DNA of 41,933 nucleotides from Halogeometricum pallidum JCM 14848 (lineage in GTDB: Archaea; Halobacteriota; Halobacteria; Halobacteriales; Haloferacaceae). The position numbers and the translations under genes were made by a program. Under the pieces are notes generated by a model. The model saw only the letters and a list, made by a program, of their open reading frames with translations, ran no database searches and was not told the DNA's origin. Shown one piece after another: positions 26,534 to 33,961 of the stretch. The stretch lies in contig NZ_AOIV01000035.1 of NCBI RefSeq assembly GCF_000337095.1, forward strand, positions 66,509 to 108,441, read 5' to 3'. Within the stretch, counting starts at the first letter, position 1; every line of letters starts with the position of its first letter.

Positions 26534-28591
26534 ATGAACTTTAGCACACCAATCACGGTCCCACGCAGTGACGGCGACGACACGGTCGAAATCAAGATGG
26601 AGCTCGCGATGATCCGGTCGTGGCGCTCGTTCGTGAAGTACTTCGGGGAGGCACGGACCATTCGTACTGTCACCTACTCGCAGTCGCCCCAGATCATTCA
26701 CGAAGTATTCAACCACGAACAGCTCGACATCGATTTCCTTGAAGTGGTTATCGGTGATTACCGCCAGAGCGAGTATCGGAAAGATCTGCAGGGAGACGTT
26801 GACCTGGCAGCACAGCTAAACCATCTACTCCAAGATGAGCAGCTCCAGCTGTTCACCCTTGATAAGCAGGTGACGCTTCATTCAAAGCTATACCTGATCG
26901 AGAATCGCGATGGTAGCCGTACACTCATCCTTGGGTCGCCCAACCTCTCGAAGCAAGCGTGGGAGGGAAACCAGACGAATATGCTGGTTGCCTTTTCAAC
27001 GGATGGTACTTCGGTTATCGACACTTGGTTCGAGAAGTTCTACGAAGCGCATCGAAAGCAATGTGAGGTGTTCATGAAGGACCTCACAGAGCGACTTGAT
27101 GCTGCCGAGACACCAGAGGAGCGAACGGAGGAACTACACCTCTGGGTTGACGGAACGACGCCGTCGAACAACCCCACTGGTGATCTTCACCGCCGTATCG
27201 TCGATCTTCTCGACGAAAACGACGAGCGAATCCGGCGGGTCAACGTGGCTTCTGATCCGGACGAGGCAGACGAAATCGTCGCGCTCTCAACCGATGGCTC
27301 TGGAGATGTCGATCCGACAGATGTCGGACCGAGTCAACAGATCCGACTCTCTCCACAAGGCCTCGAAGACCCGGTTAAAAGCGCCAAACCTACGCTTACG
27401 CGTCACAACGTTGTGGTGAAACCAACGGAACTCTGTGGATCGCCAGCTGGCTTCGCCCGCTATATGCGGTCGTTCAATGATGACTTCCCAATAATGTGGG
27501 TCAACGAGGATGAGCAGTCGGTCAGAATGCAGGTGGATAATACCACGCTGGAACTTACTTCTGCCCCTGACCACACCTCGGAAGTCGACGATGCACTAGC
27601 GCATCTCGAATCCTACATTGAGACGATCCAGCGCTTTGGAGACACCAAGTACTCGGAGGCCACGATGGCGCATTTCTATGAGGCACTGATATACTTTTTC
27701 TGGGCTCCATTTGCGGATCACTTCGCGAATCATTACGCTGGTACCCCCGGCGCTGAACTTGACAAGGACCTCCCCTTCCTCTACATTCATGGTGGAAACG
27801 ACTCCGGCAAGGGGATGTTCATCCGGTTTGCGACTCGGCTCATCTCGAATGGGTATGTAGCAGAACCTGTGGAAGGAACGCAATTCACGAAGGACGCGAT
27901 CAACCGGTGCCGAGGGTCGAATACTGTCTTCCCATTCGTCGTTGACGACGTCGATAAGGGTAATGTTGAGCGCGACATCGTCAAGACCTACTGGGAAGGG
28001 GGCTGGGATGGTTCAGTTTCGTTCCCTACGTTCATTTTCACCAGCAACCACACGAAGCCCAAGTCGGAGTTCCGTACCCGAATGAAGGTCCTCGACTTCG
28101 ACGTCATGTTCGACGTTACTGGTGATCAGCGCGAGCAAGCCGCTCGGATTGCAAACGAACCGAACCGACTCTTCTCTTGGTTCTCGCACTTTATGTTCGA
28201 ACAAGAGCTTTCACTTCCGGATCGGTCGGACAAGTTAGCTGTCGCTCGAGATGTCTTCAAACAGCTGTACGAGTTTGCTGGACGTGACGAACCCGACTAC
28301 TTCCCGTCTGAAGGCCCTGCCGAGGACATCTATGATCATGGTCGGCGAGTGTGGCGACACGCACACGAGAGCGATCTGTTCACCCTTGAAACACGGAATG
28401 GAGTTATCCGTGCGGACTTCTCCGCTGAACTTGAGTCACAAGACGTCTGGAAGTACCAGAAGCTCGTGCCCGCAACGATTCGGGCAGAAAAGCAACGAGC
28501 ACGGATAGAGTTTAGTCAACCTGAGCGGTTCTTTGAGTGGACTGGTATCAAACCCAAACGCGGGTTTTTGCAGCGTCTGGGATTCAGATAG
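26534..28591 (+). CDS. PLD-like phosphodiesterase/P-loop ATPase fusion
   Basis: 685 aa. The N-terminal ~180 residues look like a phospholipase D-type nuclease or binding domain: HSKLYLIE (H116, K118) then LGSPNLS (N137), a single HxK...GSxN motif. A charged linker (about 180-270) leads to a second part with Walker A GGNDSGKG (420-427, G in place of S/T), a Walker B-like FPFVVDDVDK and a sensor-like TFIFTSN, as in SF3/AAA+ ATPases. A single HKD motif implies dimerisation or a non-catalytic role. It follows the Argonaute by 64 nt on the same strand and is the best candidate partner, perhaps loading, unwinding or cutting DNA once Argonaute finds a target. I know of no characterised pair of this exact form. 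Confidence 0.72.
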   Translation: MNFSTPITVPRSDGDDTVEIKMELAMIRSWRSFVKYFGEARTIRTVTYSQSPQIIHEVFNHEQLDIDFLEVVIGDYRQSEYRKDLQGDVDLAAQLNHLLQDEQLQLFTLDKQVTLHSKLYLIENRDGSRTLILGSPNLSKQAWEGNQTNMLVAFSTDGTSVIDTWFEKFYEAHRKQCEVFMKDLTERLDAAETPEERTEELHLWVDGTTPSNNPTGDLHRRIVDLLDENDERIRRVNVASDPDEADEIVALSTDGSGDVDPTDVGPSQQIRLSPQGLEDPVKSAKPTLTRHNVVVKPTELCGSPAGFARYMRSFNDDFPIMWVNEDEQSVRMQVDNTTLELTSAPDHTSEVDDALAHLESYIETIQRFGDTKYSEATMAHFYEALIYFFWAPFADHFANHYAGTPGAELDKDLPFLYIHGGNDSGKGMFIRFATRLISNGYVAEPVEGTQFTKDAINRCRGSNTVFPFVVDDVDKGNVERDIVKTYWEGGWDGSVSFPTFIFTSNHTKPKSEFRTRMKVLDFDVMFDVTGDQREQAARIANEPNRLFSWFSHFMFEQELSLPDRSDKLAVARDVFKQLYEFAGRDEPDYFPSEGPAEDIYDHGRRVWRHAHESDLFTLETRNGVIRADFSAELESQDVWKYQKLVPATIRAEKQRARIEFSQPERFFEWTGIKPKRGFLQRLGFR

Positions 28592-28629
28592 TCTGCACGT
28601 ATTCTTTTCACTATCCAACCTTTGTGCGG

Positions 28630-30228
28630 CTATGCAAGCATGAGATAGAACCAGTATGGAATACGTACGATCGGTGTCTCTTCAAGAACTTCCACTGGCT
28701 CTGACAAGGTCGCAGTGTCACCTGCAACAACAATACCAAGCGGAGCTTCGTAAGTCTCAATGAACTCTGCAACTGCATCTGTTGTTGGCTCCATCGAACC
28801 CGCTCGATAGCCTAGTCCGATAGGAACAGGGACACCTGCACACTCGAACACGAAATCGACCTCACCTTCCGTTCCTGGCCAGTACTCGACTGTCGGTTCA
28901 GCTGGTGGATCGTAGTCCTCGAATTCATACCCCGCGGAAAAGTTCATATTGAAACTGAGACGCATCGAGTGGTCAAAGGCTGCTACATGTGCCAGCTTCG
29001 ATTCAAGCTGATAGTCGTTGAGGACCTCACTGGGTGTATGGCCGGTATAGGCATTGACGAGCGCCGTATCACGTAGGTAGAGTCGAATAGAACGTGGACG
29101 GCTGTTATCGTATTCTGGGGATGGAGTGAGAAGGAATAGCTTACTGAGGGCTTCAAAGTAGCTCTCTCGAAGTGTTCGTCGATCAACGTCGAAGAGTTCA
29201 GAAATACGGTTGTATTTGAACGGTGTTTCCAGATCTGCCGCCACGAGTGCACACAGTCGCTCTAAGTCTGCAATGTTCTTCACTGCATCTAGGCCTGGTA
29301 TCTCTTGGTAGAGAGAGAGCCGTACGTCTTCGCGGCGCTGTTTGTAGGCATCTTCTGAGAGCTTTGATGCAGAATCGACTCCTTCTGCTTCGTAGCTGAG
29401 GATCCCACCAAGTGCGAGGTAGTGCGCCACCTGCGAACGAATACGACTCGCATCGGCCTCTACAGAGTCATAGAGTTCGCATAACGCCTCGAAAAATTGC
29501 ACTGGGTCATTCGTCCGACAGGCGTTTGGTAATCCGGTCTCACCTCGACGAATTAGTGAGGGTCTCAGCCGTCTCTCGTCTTCTTCGAGTTTCGGGAAGA
29601 CACTCTGAATATGGTCACGGAACTTTTCGGGGAAAATCGGCCAAACCGAATATCGATCGGCATCGAATCCAACTCGTTTGAGCTCTCGGTTGATCTGAAC
29701 CTCTGCACTTGCAGTGAGAATCACATGCCGGTCTTCTGCTTCTTTGAGTAGCGACTTAACTTCCTCACCCCATCCTTCTAGAGACTTATTCGGATGTTCA
29801 ATCCGATGCACGTCGTCTAAGATGATGTACTGTGGCGCTTCGTTCTCGAATACCTGGCTCAGAATACGTCCCTCGTAATAGTTGACTGCACGTCGTAGCT
29901 GGTCATTTGACTGGAGCTGGTATAGCGGGTTTGCGTCGAAAGGAATGTAGAGTACGTTTTGAGGCGGGATCTCGTCTTCTTTGATCCGCTGGCGGATAAA
30001 CTGATTAATGAGTACGGTTTTCCCGACTCCTCTTTGTCCAACTAACGCATACACATCGTATTTATCGGGTTCTGGTTTGGATCCGTAAGGTGATGCAAAT
30101 CGATAAAAGTCACTTTTCTTCTGCGTTGGAATGGTTAATTCGTCAAGTGCGCTCACACCGTTTCTCCACCAGGGGTTGTGACGATGGAGGTTAGATAGAA
30201 GCGAGTTGTCGATTGTGTCTTTTGTCAT
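28630..30228 (-). CDS. AAA ATPase with DUF4143-type C-terminus
   Basis: 532 aa. Walker A is GQRGVGKT (64-71) and Walker B is YIILDDVHRIE. The sequence continues through a sensor region (HVILTASAEVQINREL) into a winged-helix-like part (YNRISELFDVDRRTLRESYFEALSKLFLL) and the DUF4143 region (RPRSIRLYLRDTALVNAYTG). DUF4143 usually ends in a PD-(D/E)XK-like fold with VDF...K. Here GTEGEVDFVFECAGVPVPIGL keeps E-x-D but has no lysine, so it is probably not an active nuclease. Such proteins are widespread in archaea with no agreed function. It converges on the Argonaute operon, so it is not co-transcribed with it. Confidence 0.75.
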   Translation of the reverse strand: MTKDTIDNSLLSNLHRHNPWWRNGVSALDELTIPTQKKSDFYRFASPYGSKPEPDKYDVYALVGQRGVGKTVLINQFIRQRIKEDEIPPQNVLYIPFDANPLYQLQSNDQLRRAVNYYEGRILSQVFENEAPQYIILDDVHRIEHPNKSLEGWGEEVKSLLKEAEDRHVILTASAEVQINRELKRVGFDADRYSVWPIFPEKFRDHIQSVFPKLEEDERRLRPSLIRRGETGLPNACRTNDPVQFFEALCELYDSVEADASRIRSQVAHYLALGGILSYEAEGVDSASKLSEDAYKQRREDVRLSLYQEIPGLDAVKNIADLERLCALVAADLETPFKYNRISELFDVDRRTLRESYFEALSKLFLLTPSPEYDNSRPRSIRLYLRDTALVNAYTGHTPSEVLNDYQLESKLAHVAAFDHSMRLSFNMNFSAGYEFEDYDPPAEPTVEYWPGTEGEVDFVFECAGVPVPIGLGYRAGSMEPTTDAVAEFIETYEAPLGIVVAGDTATLSEPVEVLEETPIVRIPYWFYLMLA

Positions 30229-30567
30229 TTCTCTATCTTTGACCTCGTGATGATACTCGTTTTGCTAATTCACTTGTTTGGCGGACCTTCCAGCGCTTAT
30301 TAGACAATTTAACGTAGATAATCAGGTTAGCATTATTAGTCTTTCTAAAACACAGTCCCGGACGCTCAGATCGCTAACTTAATATTAAAATTAACCTTAG
30401 ACCTTGGGGTCGTTCTGGTTCACCATCCTATATCAGGCTTAGAACTCGATGGTCGATGGAATTTGAAGAGAGTATAGGAGTTCTATATCGTAGGCTAGTC
30501 CTCTAAATCAGCGATTGCTGTCACAGGTGCCCGCTACTGCTATCAGGTTCACCCTCTATCTTTTTGT
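30229..30567. other. Divergent intergenic region, 339 nt
   Basis: No gene seen. It holds the AT-rich element at 30377-30400 and upstream sequence of two divergent genes. I see no clear TATA box for either. Confidence 0.45.
30377..30400 (+). repeat. AT-rich element right of the Argonaute block
   Basis: ACTTAATATTAAAATTA followed by ACCTTAG. It shares CTTAATATTAA with 23795-23805 in direct orientation. It is about 150 nt upstream of the DUF4143 ATPase start. Confidence 0.5.
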
Positions 30568-31065
30568 ATGATGGAGAGATACGGTGCTGATCTGGTCTCT
30601 AACCAGACGAGAGAACACCACTTTACGGAACCTGTCGATGTCGAATCGACCAGGTTCAACACGCAACGGTATATCCACCGTATCCCTGTTAACTGGCTCA
30701 CGGCAACGGACCCATCGTACAATCTCGACACCTACGAGTTCTACTTGGAGAACCGCGATGTCTTTCCGGACGCGGTCGAGAGCCATCGGGTCGAATCAAT
30801 TGAATTCGAGTATGCCAAGGAATCGGTCGGCGACGGCACGGGCAAACCATTCAGAGTTAACCTCGTCGCCACTCCTGACGAGGACGGTGGGCCTGGTGGA
30901 AAAGCAGGTGAGGGATGGAAACGGTATTCTCGGACCCATTATTTACTCTGGCTGCTCAATTACGACGAGGATGTTTACGAGGTCGTCCGGATTACGCCAA
31001 CAGACGAACGAGACGGTCTCCTTGTCTTCATCCAAGAAATCCTCCCACATATACCCTCCGAGTAA
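30568..31065 (+). CDS. Unrecognised acidic small protein
   Basis: 165 aa, acidic and soluble, with no signal peptide or membrane segment. Strands such as RYIHRIPVNWLTA and KPFRVNLVATPDE and a C-terminal YEVVRITPTDERDGLLVFIQ suggest a compact alpha/beta fold. I do not recognise a family. A second ATG at 30571 could be the start. It sits alone between a divergent ATPase and a convergent nuclease gene. The codon usage looks haloarchaeal and the frame is long for chance, so I accept it as a gene. Confidence 0.55.
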   Translation: MMERYGADLVSNQTREHHFTEPVDVESTRFNTQRYIHRIPVNWLTATDPSYNLDTYEFYLENRDVFPDAVESHRVESIEFEYAKESVGDGTGKPFRVNLVATPDEDGGPGGKAGEGWKRYSRTHYLLWLLNYDEDVYEVVRITPTDERDGLLVFIQEILPHIPSE

Positions 31066-31332
31066 CGGCTCCATTGCTCGCAGAGGTTTCGTTGCTAAGA
31101 ATGGTTACCTCACGACATCGCTGGCAATTCAACTCTGTGAGGTAACTCGGTAATCGATTGGTCTCTGCGTGCCGAGTTCCGTTGGAAAGAGAAATTCTAG
31201 GGGTCTGAGCCTCTCAGGGCTAGTCCGAGTCCGCCGCAGTCAGCACGGACGCATCTCAGCAGCCCTCACCCAGTGTGATACGTAGACTGGCAAATCAACC
31301 CGATTCACTGCCCTTGCGCCGTGCTTTTGAGT

Positions 31333-32370
31333 TCAGTATTGGTGTTCAAAGCTCAACTCAGCGGACTCATAAGAGTACGATTTGACGCCGCACTCGTCAC
31401 AGTGCGAGCGAAGTTTTGCTGGAGGTACGTACATCTGCCCTCCTGATTCCTCTTCGATGTGGTGGAGAAACGCGACAGCGATATCCCGGTTGTCTCCCTC
31501 ATCGTTCACCTCAACGACCATTGCTAAATCCGGGTCGTCGTAATCCGGTTTGATGACGTAATCACCAGGCGTGAATGGATTCTCAGCAAGCTCTAGATTC
31601 GTGTGCTTGTACGTGTAGAGTTTGATGTCCTGATCGTCGCAGTAGGATGCGAGCTTCGCCGGATGGATCTCACGCCAGTTGCCAGGTCCCTCATCAAGCA
31701 TGTTCGGGAACGCAACATTCACTGCCTCGCCGTCCATCTCCTGCCCGTACGCGGTCGTATTTTTCTCGGGCGGTAATACCTCAACAACCACCGCAACTGA
31801 TGCATCATCATCCCCGCTCTTCACCACACGGTCACCTGGCGAGAACGGATTCTCAGGTTTCTGATTGAGGTGCGCCGTGTTCGGGCCCAAGTCGTGTAAC
31901 TCGTTCATCGGTCGAGCAGCGAGATGAGCGAGTTTTTCCGGTTCTTCACCGGAGTATGCCTCCTGGGTCTTGACCTTCGACTTCAGCGTTTCAGTCCGCT
32001 CCCACCCGAGCAGAATGAGCGCATCCTCGTTGTCCCGATGCCAGACCATCACGATGATGTCGTCGTCCGGGTCGTTCTCTAAGATGTTCGCAGGACGGAA
32101 CGCCGAGACGTCACGTGACGTCTTCACGTCGATCTCGTATCCGAACACCTCAAAATCGTATCCAGAAAAACTCTCAGGGTTACACCGACGGATCGCCTCC
32201 TCGTTCTTCCACTCCCACATCTCTACCGGCAGGTACTCCCGGCAGAACTGCTCAAATGCGAGTTCCCCGAGATTACCAATACGTTTGACGTCTCGATTTT
32301 CGGCACCTTGAATAACCGCCTGGTGATGGGCACGTTCCCTGTCCATCTCATCCGGTGTATAGAGATACAT
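31333..32370 (-). CDS. PD-(D/E)XK nuclease with two C-terminal repeat domains
   Basis: 345 aa. The N-terminal ~130 residues look like a restriction-endonuclease fold: IGNLGELAFE (E36), GYDFEVFGYEIDVKTS with D72 and D81-x-K83, then an IIVMVWHRD strand. After it come two copies of a ~80-residue unit, about 172-258 and 262-342. Each starts ENPFxPGDxV(V/I)K and contains an AVVVEV/AMVVEV strand, a V(N/A)VAF strand, PAKL(A/R)S(Y/H)CD and a Y-T/S-Y end. The repeats may bind DNA or a modified base, which is inference. A TATA-like box precedes the start. It reads in the same direction as the next nuclease and BREX, after a 110-nt gap. Confidence 0.7.
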   Translation of the reverse strand: MYLYTPDEMDRERAHHQAVIQGAENRDVKRIGNLGELAFEQFCREYLPVEMWEWKNEEAIRRCNPESFSGYDFEVFGYEIDVKTSRDVSAFRPANILENDPDDDIIVMVWHRDNEDALILLGWERTETLKSKVKTQEAYSGEEPEKLAHLAARPMNELHDLGPNTAHLNQKPENPFSPGDRVVKSGDDDASVAVVVEVLPPEKNTTAYGQEMDGEAVNVAFPNMLDEGPGNWREIHPAKLASYCDDQDIKLYTYKHTNLELAENPFTPGDYVIKPDYDDPDLAMVVEVNDEGDNRDIAVAFLHHIEEESGGQMYVPPAKLRSHCDECGVKSYSYESAELSFEHQY

Positions 32371-32394
32371 TATAGTCTGTCAGATTGGTATGTT

Positions 32395-32404
32395 GATATA
32401 TTTT
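32395..32404 (-). promoter_or_regulatory. TATA box of the repeat-domain nuclease
   Basis: Read on the minus strand, AAAATATATC lies 25-34 nt before the ATG at 32370. It suggests that this gene has its own leaderless promoter. Confidence 0.5.
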
Positions 32405-32480
32405 GCTCTTGGCCGACCTCTATTCTCTCCCTGAAGCGTCAAAACCTTGTACCGGTGGGCAGACATCCCTTCTGATACGT

Positions 32481-33569
32481 CTATCGCAGTTCTTCTTCCA
32501 AGACCGGTGTCAGTTGTTTGTGGAACTCTGCCAGCCGCCCGACCGCCCACTCTTTGAGCTCCTCGTCATCCAGCGCGTCGTCCAGCCGGCCAACCTCGCG
32601 TTTGACGTAAAGCCGCGTGTACCCGCTACTGCCATACTCCTCGGAGTAGATCTCCTCCGGCACGTCCAGTGCACTGTCTTTGATTGCCGACAGCATCGTC
32701 TCGAGCATCACCTCATTCCGTACGGAATCGTCGAACTGGAAGTTCATCACGACATGGAGTTCCTTGTCTCCGGGGTTACCCTTAAAGTGCCAGACGAACT
32801 CGACATCCGAGTGCCCAGCTGGGATCGTGAGCCAGCTATCGCTGCTGGCACTCCTACTCGTGACGCCGGGCAGTTCCTCCTTGAATCGCTCGAGTACCTC
32901 GCCGAAAAACCGACGGTACTTCTTCTGCTTCGGCGACGCCTCCCGCTCCTTGATTTCCTGTGTCTCGTCGGCACCAATGATCGTTGGCACGAACATCTCG
33001 GCGTCGTCCCGCTCGTAGTAGTCAAACTCAACGCAGTTGATCTTCAGGTCGTGGGTGTCCCGCAGCCAGCGCGTCATCCTCCGCACGTCGTCGGTAATCG
33101 TATACGCGACCAGCATAAGCTGAGGCGACTCCAACCCCTCGGTAAACTCCCGCTCGAAGTCATTGATGTCGAACTCTGAGTCCTCCTCGTGGTCGAACGC
33201 CTCATAGAGTTCCTCCAGCGACTCATAGTCAGTAAGGTCGAAAAACTCGTCCTGATCCAACCGGGCCAGCGAGGACGCGTAGTCAAAGAGTTGGGTCACG
33301 GCCGATCGCGGGGATCGGTCGCGCTTGAACTCGATCGTCGTGAGTGTCCCCCGCTTATCGCACACGAGCAGGTCTGGCTCCTTGCCCGTTGGCAGCTGGA
33401 TTTTACTCCCGAGAACGACGTTCTCTCGGGTCGTCAACGTCCCCATCACCAACCTCGGATCGCTGTGGATCACTTCGTGAAGATCGCCCTCCAGATGTTC
33501 CTCGCTATACTCCACCTCTTCGAGGTACTCGATCTCGCCCTCCTCGCGGCGGAAGCCGATTAGTGACAT
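32481..33569 (-). CDS. NucS/DUF91-like PD-(D/E)XK nuclease
   Basis: 362 aa from MSLIGFRREE (ATG 33569). The nuclease core is near the N-terminus: E32 in LHEVIHSDPRL, D66 in EPDLLVCDKRG, E80-F-K82 in TIEFKRD, and Q93 in VTQLFDYAS. This E, D, ExK, Q order matches NucS/DUF91-like endonuclease domains. The last ~200 residues, with FVWHFKGNPGDKELHVVMNF and LYVKREVGRLDDALDDEE, are an alpha/beta region of unknown role, possibly for specificity. A longer frame begins at 33659, but the MSLIGF start gives the normal short lead to the nuclease core. It is downstream of brxHII on the same strand across a 392-nt gap and may be an accessory to BREX or independent. Confidence 0.7.
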   Translation of the reverse strand: MSLIGFRREEGEIEYLEEVEYSEEHLEGDLHEVIHSDPRLVMGTLTTRENVVLGSKIQLPTGKEPDLLVCDKRGTLTTIEFKRDRSPRSAVTQLFDYASSLARLDQDEFFDLTDYESLEELYEAFDHEEDSEFDINDFEREFTEGLESPQLMLVAYTITDDVRRMTRWLRDTHDLKINCVEFDYYERDDAEMFVPTIIGADETQEIKEREASPKQKKYRRFFGEVLERFKEELPGVTSRSASSDSWLTIPAGHSDVEFVWHFKGNPGDKELHVVMNFQFDDSVRNEVMLETMLSAIKDSALDVPEEIYSEEYGSSGYTRLYVKREVGRLDDALDDEELKEWAVGRLAEFHKQLTPVLEEELR

Positions 33570-33961
33570 TACTGATGGATTCGGACGGTCATTCAAAGGG
33601 TCTTCCGAGTCAAATAGACATTTGAGAGGCGGATGCAAAGGATGTTCGAGTTTGAACACACAGCGAGCCCGATCTTGGGCGTTGTACTATTGGAGAAGAA
33701 CTGCGCGAACAACCTACTCCAGAAGAGTCCGCTTCGGTTCCGGGGCTGCAGGGAAACAACAGAGCGAATTGGAGATTAACGTCACACCGATCGGCCAGAT
33801 TGTGTGTTCACGCTCGGCGATCGTGTGAACTCAAATGAAAGCGAACGGGAGGAGTTTCGTTCTCTGTTAGGGGTGTGCCTAGGGGCACGTGATCAAAACA
33901 CTCCACATACTTTCGCGTAGCCGTTTCCCCAGAAGCGTGGTGTGTGGGTCGGTCGTTCACA
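33570..33961. other. Intergenic, 392 nt, between brxHII and nuclease gene
   Basis: No gene supported. It contains a short hairpin, GTGCC-N4-GGCAC, at 33875-33888 that could end the BREX transcript. I see no clear promoter motif for the nuclease gene. Confidence 0.4.

Noticed and set aside
32403-33179. A 258-codon plus-strand frame opposite the NucS-like gene
   Set aside because: It is a shadow of the nuclease gene with no motif and no promoter.
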